The notes beneath the pieces are model-generated. The model was not told where the DNA came from. It saw only the letters and a list, made by a program, of their open reading frames with translations, and made no database searches. This document shows, in pieces, positions 1 through 9,455 of a DNA stretch of 64,000 bases. Positions within the stretch are counted from its first letter, which is position 1; every line of letters begins with the position of its first letter. Origin of the DNA: Platerodrilus igneus (Eukaryota; Arthropoda; Insecta; Coleoptera; Lycidae). The translations under genes and the position numbers were made by a program. The stretch lies in NCBI GenBank assembly GCA_036346225.1, contig JARFIW010001739.1, forward strand, positions 10,829,001 through 10,893,000. The letters are read 5' to 3'.

Positions 1-1178
1 AACAAAAGACAAACATAACTTTTTAATATTTTTGCACCTTGAGTTTTCCTGTCTTTAATTGCAAATGGACCACAATAGTCGATACCTACATTAATAAAGG
101 GAGCAGACTCTGTAACTCTAGAGTAAGGCAAATCACCCATTAAATAATTTAAATTTTAGGTTTTACTTTATAGCAAATAGTGCAATTTTTAATAATTTTT
201 ACACGAATTTTTCCGGCAAGTGGCCAGAATCGTTGTCTGTCGAATAAAACAGATTTTGAACTCCACAGTGCAAAAATTTCTTACGCCCATAATTTAATAT
301 TAATTCAGTTAATTTATGACTTTTTGGTAAAATTGTAACATGTTTAATTTCAGTAATATTTATTCGCATTGAAATACGAGGATAATGCGCTAAGCGTGCA
401 TTATTCCTTATTAATCTTCTTATATTAAAATATCTGTGTCACATAAAGTTATTTCCACGCGCATCTCTAGTTGTTTCTTTCGTATTCCACGCCTCTAACG
501 TCGCGACGATTCGGTTCTTGTTTCGTTAAGTGAGTCGCTCGCTGGCAACAGCTTTATCAACATGTATTCTCGGCTAGAGGCAGGCAACCTTTGCATCAAT
601 TACTAAAGTAAGCAGGTCAGGTCGTGCTCGACCTGAAGCTATTAAGATATCTTCTACTAACGCGCGTCATGTAGGATTCATCATTTAAAATTCGTTACTT
701 AGGATTTGTCGATTTGAAATTTGTTTACTAAGAAATTTGTTAACTAGGAATTATGGATGTTAGTTTGGATTGCAGTCGTCTCTAGTTAGAATGGCTGGTA
801 ACTTTGTTTGAAGAATATAAATTTCCATCCCGATTTATCGTGGAGCAACAAAAGCAGTTTGGTTCGTTATTAGATATAAGATATTTCATGCATGTGTTTT
901 GAATGTCATAATAATTTGATAAACAAACTATCATATAAAGCACGTAAAGTTGCTATTATGTTTTCAACATGTAATCTGCGCAATTCTCAATTATTGTTGA
1001 ACTGGTTTTATAAGCCGTAGAACAAAATTTTGTCAGATTAGGTTTTATAATTACAAGCTTTGTTCTATCTGAACCTTAGATAATTTCAACGTATGTTTTC
1101 GACGTCACATTTTTTGTGTTGCACAATTGACAGATGTTGTCATGAAAACAAATGCTTCGTGCAGCTGTCATTGAGTTC
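1..1178. repeat. Direct duplication of 5282-6463
   Basis: Base 1 corresponds to 5282, and the two copies can be followed with only scattered one- to three-base indels (for example shorter T-runs near 155 and 200) until they diverge just after 1178 / 6463. The first ~430 bases are minus-strand BEL/Pao integrase sequence and the next ~750 are unrecognised noncoding sequence. In this copy the noncoding part runs straight into hAT transposase coding sequence; in the other copy it runs back into Pao-I. The left edge is cut by the window, so the real length is unknown. The near-identity contrasts with the heavy decay of the hAT between the copies. Confidence 0.93.
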
Positions 1179-3727
1179 TACAAGCGGCGCTGCAAAAACG
1201 AAAAAGGAAACTATTGGAAGAATCAAAGAGCAAGATTCCAAAATAAGTTCCTTTTTACTTCTAAAGAGTCAGAAAAACAAGAACAATCTATGAAAGAAAT
1301 TGGGCTTTCGACAGTAGAATCTACTAGTTCCGCTACAGACGAACAGCAGTCGTCAACAATTTTAAAAACTCTCACCCAGGGCGCAAGTACATCACATAAT
1401 GACGGCCGCGATAGAAATTTGGAACTAGATACCACTACAATTACAGAGGTAAATGTGAGTAGTACTTTTCACTTAATGAACTATCTATGGATCTGACGAA
1501 AGAATATCCAACCGATTTTGCACATTTTTAAAAATCAATGTTTTACAACATGACAATTTAAGAAAAGAAATAATTAATTACGGATTGTGTAGACCAGATG
1601 GTGCGTTTCCTAAAGATAATAAAAATAGAAGATTTTCAGTTCACTATTATTACTTAATAACTGCAAGCGAAAATAAAAGCAATACGTTAAACTTACCACA
1701 CAATTCAAATGGGTGGTTGTGTTATTCTAAATTAAAAATTGTGTTTATTGTCAACCATGTTGGCTGTTTGCTTCAGTAAGGTCAAGTTGGACGACCGGAA
1801 TTAATGATTGGCAGGGTTTATCAAAAATTAAAGAGCATTTGCTTGCTCAATCTCATTTAACTTGTTGTTTTATTTGCGATATGTGGAAAAAATTATACCA
1901 TAGATAAGAAAGATACTCTACTATTAAAACAAGAAACTGAATTTTGGAAAAATGTTTTACATAGACTTTTCAATGTTACTTTAACACTATCCCAGCGCAT
2001 GCTGTCATTTCGAGGACATAGAGAAAGTTTTTCTGATTCAAAAGACAGTTACAACGGTAATTTCTTAAGTTTAGTTCATTTAATTAGTAACTATGATCCT
2101 ATATTACAAAAAGTGCTTGAACGACCCAAAGGTTCAATTAAATATCTTTCCCAAAATTCAAAACGATATTATTAATACTTTAAGCGCACACTTAAAAATA
2201 TTTTATTAAATAAAATTAGATCCGCTCCTTTTTCTCAATCATAATAGACACTACACAGGATATAACTAAGATTGATCAATTAAGTAAAATTGTAAGATAT
2301 ATTGATTTTAAAAAGACAGCTTGGGAGAGGTAACCAAAATAGATATTTGTGAAACTTTTGTGGGTTTTACAAAAGTAGAGTCCCAATCTGCTGAAGGACT
2401 ATGTAATACTATATTAAGCAATTTAACCAACATGCAATTAGATATAAATAAATGTAGAGGGCAGGGCTACGATGGAGCTAACGTTATGAGCGGTACGTAT
2501 TCTGGCGTGCAAAGAGAATTTTAAACATAGAGCCTGCAGCCTTATATATGCACTGTAGTGCCCGTAACTTAAATCTAGTCATAAATGATGCCGTTAAAGG
2601 TATAAAAGAAATAGAATCGTTTTTCTACTTTTAGAAAACATATATACATTTTTGCTAATAGTATAGTAAGATGGAATTGGCTTTCTGTTTTAAAGAAAAT
2701 TTCACACAATTGAAACGCTTAAATCCGACACGTTGGGCGGATCGAGTAAAATCTTTAGCTGCCATAAGAATTCGGTATAAAGATATAGTAATGTCTCTTA
2801 ATAAAATTATTATGATATCAAAAAAAAACAGATGAACGAAATGACGCAAAGCAAATATTAACTAGCATGGATAATTTTAATTTTATTTTTTTAAGTGTTT
2901 TTTTAAGTCAAATTCTAGAAGAGCTTAACAAGCTCTCACAAACTGCTCAGAGTGAAAAGGCGAATATTAATCAGATAACTCTCTTATTACAAAAAACTTT
3001 AAAATTTTTCAAGGAAACAAGAAATAAATATAACAACATAAAGGAGGACCCAGCGAAATTTGCAGGGCAATGGAATATTAAACCGGAATTTATAAAAAAA
3101 AGGCAACCAAAAATAAAAAAGCATTACGATGAATTATCCAATGATTATCGATTTAATGATGAAGAATTTAAATTTAAAATAAATGTATTTTATCGCGTAA
3201 TGGATATTATAATTTCACAGCTGTCGAATCGTTTTAAATCGCTTTTTCATGTAAACGAAAAGTTTAATTTCTTAGAACCTAATGTATTTTTGAATTTAAC
3301 TGCAGACGATATTTTATCTAAGGCAAAACAATTGCAAAAATTTTACTACAAAGATTTAAATGATGCTATAGGTATAGAACTTACTACACTCAAAATAATA
3401 GACTTATTTGTGATGAATTAAAAATGTTAACGGTATCTTACAATTTTTAGAATATCTAGTACTTTCCAAATCTACAGGTTCTAGCAGTTTTCCAAACACC
3501 ATAACAGCCTTAATGTTATACCTAACTTTACCCGTTAGCGTTGCAAGTGCGGAGAGATCTTTCTCAAAATTAAAATTATTAAAAATTATCTTAGGAACCG
3601 CACTTCACAAGATAGATTAGACGATTTATCCCTCTTAGCAGTAGAACATGACACTGCCAAAAATATGAATATAGAGGATACAATAAACGCGTTCGCAGCA
3701 AAACATGCAAGAAAAACAAAATTTTGA
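1093..3727 (+). pseudogene. Decayed hAT transposase, ZMYM1-like
   Basis: A ZMYM1/DUF4371-type hAT transposase can be followed through all three plus frames. An SGAAKTKK basic start lies near 1180. A TTF-type zinc-finger region with FPKDNKNRRFS and NGWLCYS lies near 1600-1725. A DUF4371-like stretch with LSFRGHRESF lies near 2000-2040, followed by GQGYDGANVMSG near 2460-2495 and LKRLNPTRWADRVKSL near 2710-2760. The longest open stretch is 2867-3421. The C-terminal hATC dimerisation motif, LPVSVASAERSFSKLK, is near 3527-3580. Many stops and frameshifts make it clearly non-functional. Family assignment is firm because the motifs occur in the right order over ~2.6 kb; expression is not expected. 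Confidence 0.88.
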
Positions 3728-4011
3728 ATTTGATTTGGAATGTCTGCTAGCTCATAGGTTTTTTTACTGTATCAAATTTTTAGGTGTAAATAATTTTGTG
3801 CGGCGTATAAATATGTAGATTTAATATTAATTAACTTATAATTTTGAATTTATGTAATTTGGTTTTATAATTAATAAAGCACTTGATTAATATAGTATAT
3901 GTATTTAATTCTATACTGCTTCCTTCTCTACATGTACTATAATTTAAAAATATGGCTAAATATAAGCCAGTAAAAGTAATACATTTTAAAGAGAGCCCAC
4001 TTTAAAATTTT

Positions 4012-4046
4012 TGCGGGGGGGCCCAAAAATCGTAGTTACGCCACTG
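4012..4046 (+). repeat. Right terminal repeat of the hAT element
   Basis: Read on the minus strand the end is CAGTGGCGTAACTACGAT followed by TTGGGCCC, the type of terminus known for ZMYM1-like hAT elements. It lies ~290 bases after the hATC motif. No matching left terminus was found upstream of the transposase; the left side is instead the duplicated segment 1-1178. Confidence 0.7.
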
Positions 4047-4084
4047 GTAAGGGTTTAGGAAATATAAAGGTGTAATTTATTAGC

Positions 4085-4288
4085 TGATAGTCACGAGTTT
4101 AAAAATAAAAATAAAACAAATTTATTATATTTACAAAGTTTAAGCCATGACGCGTACCAAGAAGAGAATGAATCGAATACCTGAGTGAGTACAAGGGTTG
4201 GTTGGTATTTTTTTAAAAGGTAAATTCAAATGGTTTAAAATGTACAACATAAGTAGGTCAGGACTGCACTTAGGCAAATAAAGTTTCA
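4085..4288 (-). repeat. Pao-I 3' LTR
   Basis: It aligns with 16428-16684 over shared blocks such as AAGTTTAAGCCATGAC, GAATACCTGAGTGAGTACAA and TGCACTTAGGCAAATAAAG. It is ~50 bases shorter because of one deletion after CCATGAC. On the minus strand it begins TGAAACTTTATTTGCC and ends at plus position 4085, where the plus strand reads TGATAG, giving TG...CA ends. Confidence 0.8.
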
Positions 4289-4305
4289 GAATTCCTCCCG
4301 CCCTG
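4289..4305 (-). other. Polypurine tract of Pao-I
   Basis: The minus strand reads GGGCGGGAGGAATTC immediately before the TG of the 3' LTR. This is the expected place and composition of the plus-strand priming site of an LTR retrotransposon. Confidence 0.7.
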
Positions 4306-4483
4306 AAAACACTGATTGCAAATAGTTAACAAAGTAATATAAACTTAATTATAATTAATAATTACTAATCTTCAGTTGTTAATTCACAAAGTATACGAAA
4401 ATAATTAAAATACTATAACTAAATCATCAATATACATATGTTTAAGTAGCAACGATTGGTAACTTAAAATACTATAAAAAATG

Positions 4484-5710
4484 TCAATCAGTTGGTAATG
4501 CGCACACTTTCGTAATGGCACGACGAAGAATAATTCCTCCTTGTACCTTGAAATCCACTACTCTGGTAATACCATCAGTACCTGGATGTAACGAAGTAAT
4601 TCGACCGAGCTGCCAATTTAACGTGGGTGTATTATCGCTCTTTATTGAAACAAGTGTGCCGATTCTCACAGGCTCCTGCTAATTCTGCTGCCATTTGACA
4701 CGTGTTTGCAGCTGATTCAAATATTCCTTGTGCCAACAGCTCCAGTAATGTCGTAACATGAACTAAAAATGTTGAAATTTTCGCAATCGGTTTTCCGGAA
4801 TATGCTGAATTTTTACTACTGGAAGTGCAGTAAGCGGTCTTCTAATTAGAAAATGTGTTGGAGTTAACGCATTCAAATCGTTTGGATCGGTGGATATAGG
4901 GCATAAGGGACGTGAGTTTAGAACACCCTCAATCTGAACCAACAAAGTGGAAAATTCTTCATAAGTTAATGAATTGTTTCCTAATTCTCTTTTTTAGTGA
5001 AATTTTGCACTCTTAATTCCTGTTTCCCAAATTCCTCCGAAAGTGGGTGATCTAGCAGGAATAAAATGCCAAGTTATATTATCTTCCGCTAATTTATTGG
5101 ATAGAACTTCTGCATAAATATTTTTTATTTCATTACCTGTTCCTACGAAATTACTTCCATTCTCTGAGAATATGTTAGAAGGCTTACCTCTATGATTTTC
5201 AAATCTACGTAAAGTGCCAAGGAAGGCATCAGCGGACAAATCCGCAACCAGTTCTAAGTGAACTGCCTTGGTGCTTATGGAAACAAAAGACAAACATAAC
5301 TTTTTAATATTTTTGCACCTTGAGTTTTCCTGTCTTTAATTGCAAATGGACCACAATAGTCGATACCTACATTAATAAAGGGAGCAGACTCTGTAACTCT
5401 AGAGTAAGGCAAATCACCCATTAAATAATTTAAATTTTTAGGTTTTACTTTATAGCAAATAGTGCAATTTTTAATAATTTTTTTACACGAATTTTTCCGG
5501 CAAGTGGCCAGAATCGTTGTCTGTCGAATAAAACAGATTTTGAACTCCACAGTGCAAAAATTTCTTACGCCCATAATTTAATATTAATTCAGTTAATTTA
5601 TGACTTTTTGGTAAAATTGTAACATGTTTAATTTCAGTAATATTTATTCGCATTGAAATACGAGGATAATGCGCTAAGCGTGCATTATTCCTTATTAATC
5701 TTCTTATATT
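4484..5710 (-). pseudogene. Pao-I integrase and DUF5641 region
   Basis: Reading leftwards on the minus strand: a zinc-binding part with CTICYKVKPK and DYCGPFAIKD (5275-5574), a catalytic core with AVHLELVADLS, SENGSNFVGTGNEI and PTFGGIWETGIKSAK (4994-5293), a downstream NSRPLCPISTDPND segment (4763-4945), and a DUF5641 tail with GRITSLHPGTDGITRVV (4484-4669). These are standard BEL/Pao landmarks. The core aspartate appears as SENGSNF, where the family usually has a D before NG, so the active site is probably altered. Frameshifts separate the blocks. The stretch 5600-5705 still resembles the conserved ILPKSHKLTELI segment upstream of the integrase. Confidence 0.9.
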
Positions 5711-6520
5711 AAAATATCTGTGTCACATAAAGTTATTTCCACGCGCATCTCTAGTTGTTTCTTTCGTATTCCACGCCTCTAACGTCGCGACGATTCGGTT
5801 CTTGTTTCGTTAAGTGAGTCGCTCGCTGGCAACAGCTTTATCAACATGTATTCTCGGCTAGAGGCAGGCAACCTTTGCATCAATTACTAAAGTAAGCAGG
5901 TCAGGTCGTGCTCGACCTGAAGCTATTAAGATATCTTCTACTAACGCGCGTCATGTAGGATTCATCATTTAAAATTCGTTACTTAGGATTTGTCGATTTG
6001 AAATTTGTTTACTAAGAAATTTGTTAACTAGGAATTATGGATGTTAGTTTGGATTGCAGTCGTCTCTAGTTAGAATGGCTGGTAACTTTGTTTGAAGAAT
6101 ATAAATTTCCATCCCGATTTATCGTGGAGCAACAAAAGCAGTTTGGTTCGTTATTAGATATAAGATATTTCATGCATGTGTTTTGAATGTCATAATAATT
6201 TGATAAACAAACTATCATATAAAGCACGTAAAGTTGCTATTATGTTTTCAACATGTAATCTGCGCAATTCTCAATTATTGTTGAACTGGTTTTATAAGCC
6301 GTAGAACAAAATTTTGTCAGATTAGGTTTTTATAATTACAAGCTTTGTTCTATCTGAACCTTAGATAATTTCAACGTATGTTTTCGACGTCACATTTTTT
6401 TGTGTTGCACAATTGACAGATGTTGTCATGAAAACAAATGCTTCGTGCAGCTGTCATTGAGTTTAAACCAAACATTCCTATTTTTGTGATTAGCATTTAT
6501 TTACATGTAAATCATAAAAT
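5710..6520. other. Unidentified ~0.8 kb insert within Pao-I
   Basis: Pao-type protein similarity stops near 5710 and resumes near 6520 (VIQVEERLKNS on the minus strand). The first ~755 bases are the sequence shared with 427-1178. It has no ORF and no terminal repeats that I can recognise. In the 5' copy of the window the same sequence leads into hAT transposase coding, so it may be hAT 5' noncoding DNA, but the expected hAT left terminus is absent. Confidence 0.55.
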
Positions 6521-7635
6521 TATTTGATGTTTATAGTAAAATCAAAACTGGAATTCTTAAGTCTCTCTTCTACTTGTATCACGGATTCATGGAAGCAATT
6601 CATTCATTCATTGTTATGCAGCAAATTATTATAATCTTGTTCAAAACACTCCACCTGAACTACCTTTATTAACAACAATAACGCATGGTTAAGTTCAGTT
6701 GAAGTAAGATTACCATATAACTTATTCTTTAATTTCGAATTATTTTTAAATCTTAAGAGGTAAACAACAACTTTTTGTAGTTTGAGAAAAGACGACAGAC
6801 CGTTAATTAGATCCAAAATAACATTGAACCTAGTGATAGTCACCAACAGAGTAAACTTTGATCGTTGCTCTGGCACTTCTAAGTTAGTGCAGATTTCACT
6901 TAAACTCCATTTTGAGTTAGTTTCAAGTATCCAAGGTGGACCTCGAAACCACAGGTTAGACTCGCACAATAATTTTGGTGTCATTCCGAGTGATAAAATA
7001 TCTGCAGGATTTTCCCCCGACTTACATGATGCCAATCCTGAATACTGATTAAGTTACTGATTTCAGGAACGCGATTAGCAACGAAATTTTTCCATCGGGT
7101 AATATCCCTTATAACCAAGCCAATGTAGTAGTAGAGTCTGTCCAAAAGTATTTAGCATTGAAGGTGATTTCTAGAGCATGTTCAGCCCTTTTTACAAGAT
7201 TCGCTAATAAAAGAGCACCGCATAACTCTAGGCGTGGAATTGTCATTTGTTTTATAGGTGCAATTCGAGATTTTGAACACAATAAATTCGATGTTATTGT
7301 TCACATTGAATCAATACATCTAATATACAGACATGCTCCATAAGCCCTTTGAAAAACGTCCGAAAAACCGTGTAACTCAATAATTAAGTAGTCTGACAGA
7401 ACTGCACGCCGGGGAATTTTAAAATTATTGATATAACTTAACTCATTTTGAAAACTTAACCATTTTGTTAATAAATCAGCTGGAACATCTCCATCCCAAG
7501 GTAGTTCACTCTTCCATAATTTTGCTAAAACAATAACCGGACCTATTAATCCAAGACGATCAAATATTTGGCAAATCATTGGATAGGTTAGCACGTTTAT
7601 TAATATGCACAATTTCGTCATCAATTTGACGTATA
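6520..7635 (-). pseudogene. Pao-I RNase H region
   Basis: The minus strand has the BEL/Pao RNase H landmarks: GLIGPVIVLAKLWKSELPWD and ELHGFSDVFQRAYGACLYI (7301-7624), then SGENPADILSLG and LWFRGPPWI (6604-7035). The region 7040-7300 keeps frame only in short pieces. It is cut at 7636 by the foldback element; the frame continues beyond it at 7999. Confidence 0.87.
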
Positions 7636-7998
7636 GAAATTTTTCTTAATCTTCTTTGGGAATTAAACCACTCATAGTTTTTAAAATCATCTTTATCTAC
7701 GTTTCGATCCATAACCTAGGATCGTTGTCAAAATAATAAAAATTTCAAATTTGACATTTTCATTTTCATTGACATTTTCATCTAATGTACTGAAACCAAA
7801 TATACCGAACATCAATAAATCAATGTCACCTTCAATTTATGTCATAAATGTCAAACTGAAAATTTTATTATTTTGATAACGATCCTAGGTCATCGAGCGA
7901 AACGTAAATAAAGATAATTTTAAAAACTATGAGTGGTTTAATTCCCAAAGAAGATTAAGAAAAATGCTGAACAAACCACAACAAACATACAGGGAGTA
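7636..7998. mobile_element. 363-bp foldback/MITE insertion in Pao-I RT
   Basis: A 10-bp direct repeat TTGACGTATA flanks it at 7626-7635 and 7999-8008, and Pao-I coding continues on both sides. Inside, 7639-7770 is inverted-complementary to about 7838-7965 at roughly 90 percent, with shared blocks such as CTTAATCTTCTTTGGGAATT and CCTAGGATCGTT. The right end has ~35 extra bases ending CATACAGGGAGTA that are not matched on the left. A related half-element occurs at 53551-53650. It has no coding capacity. Confidence 0.8.
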
Positions 7999-8374
7999 TT
8001 GACGTATAAAAAATTGAATGGTATCATACATCGAATTCCAATATATACCAAGAGTTTTACTGTTATTATCATCAACATTTAAAATACTGGCGTCTAGTGC
8101 AGGATTAACCGGCATGCTATTTAAAATGTTAGATTCGTTGCAAAGCCATTTTCTAAATTCAAATCCCGTTGCTGATAAAATAATATTTATATCTTTCTGT
8201 AATGCTAGTAATTCAATTATTGCATCCGATCCAGTTAATAAATCATCAATACAGAAACTTGTTTCTATGACTTTACAGGGTATTCCTTAAAATGTTCTTT
8301 AGCTAATTGCATAAGACATTTGACTGCAAGATAGGGTGCAGAGACAGTGCCGTATGTTACTGTATTTAATTGAT
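7999..8374 (-). pseudogene. Pao-I reverse transcriptase, C-terminal part
   Basis: The minus strand encodes TYGTVSAPYLAVKCLM near 8295-8360, the conserved stretch before the RT catalytic box. The box itself reads FCIDDLLTG near 8245-8270, where BEL/Pao usually has YVDD; both aspartates are kept. KWLCNESNILNS and TLGIYWNSMYD follow. A frameshift lies near 8290. The right edge is the RTE-A insertion; the remainder of the RT is at 12710-12945. Confidence 0.88.
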
Positions 8375-9455
8375 CATCATCATTAGGTCTTCAGTACTGG
8401 AACTGGTTAGACGCGTACCATCATTGTTTCCTATTCTGAACTAACCTACAGATTTCCCCGAAATTTGCACAGTCTGCATCTATAACTATCTGATCTAGGT
8501 CTACATCTACCTCTTTTTTCCTATCTGTGCTTGTAATAATATCCCATACTATTCCCCAAAAATGCCTTAGAACGTATTCTGCCCTTCTATTTCTCTTATC
8601 TTTTTCCCCAGATATCCTTGTTCCCCTACTATTTCTATAACCTATTTGTTATTATCTTTGTCTGTCCATGCTATCGTCCTCATACAACTGAAGCACAGCA
8701 TTTCAAAAAGCTGCTACCGTTTTTCTGTCTGCATTTCAGCCTGTCCGTATTTCATAGGCATACTGTGCTGTGCTCCACACATATGCTTTCAACAATTTTC
8801 TTCTTATTCTGTTTGTTGTCTTTCCTCATAGGCGCTGTTCTTTCTTGTTAGATGCAGTTCGGCCAACTTCTATTGTTTTACAATTATATACCCTATTTCT
8901 CCGACCTTCAGTGTTTGTGAAGGGAAGTAAGCAGCCTGTGGCTGCCAAGTTCCCCCAACACTTAACCATTTGCCGATTTAATATATTTTCCAATATATCT
9001 TTTCGCCCAGTTATCATTAGTTGCAGATATTTCGCAACTAACAACTAATGTTTATACTAATCATCAGATTTATCTGCGCTTATTTTTTTATCATTAGGTT
9101 TTCCGTCTCAAAAATGGTTGCACACGTACCTGCACTTATTTATATTCTGAAATAGCCTACATAGTTCCCTGAAATTCTCACACAGCATGTGTATACAGCT
9201 CGTTCACCTTCTATTGTTTTCTAATTTTATGCCCTATTTCACCGAGATTCAGTGAAGGGGGTTAAGCAACCTGAGGCTACCAAGATCCCCCAACACTTAG
9301 ACATTTGCCGAAGTAATGGTTTTCCAGTAAATTCTTTCACACACTTAACATTATTCGAGAATATTGCCCAACCAATTCTTGTAGTTACTTATAATAATCA
9401 TCATGTTTAAGCACAGTTATTTTTTCGTCATTAGTTTATCCATCTTGGTATTGGT
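8375..9455 (-). repeat. RTE-A 3' region: repeated ORF-end modules
   Basis: After the ORF stop the minus strand carries two further diverged copies of the element's own 3' coding end. One short stub with FREL-like codons, AGGTACGTGTGCAACCA and ~330 bases of UTR occupies about 9050-9400. A second, longer copy (8376-9050) includes diverged sequence matching the YVWST...CEAW and ISWTDKV coding blocks. The same arrangement is present in RTE-B and RTE-C, so it belongs to the family and is not a private accident of this copy. Confidence 0.82.
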
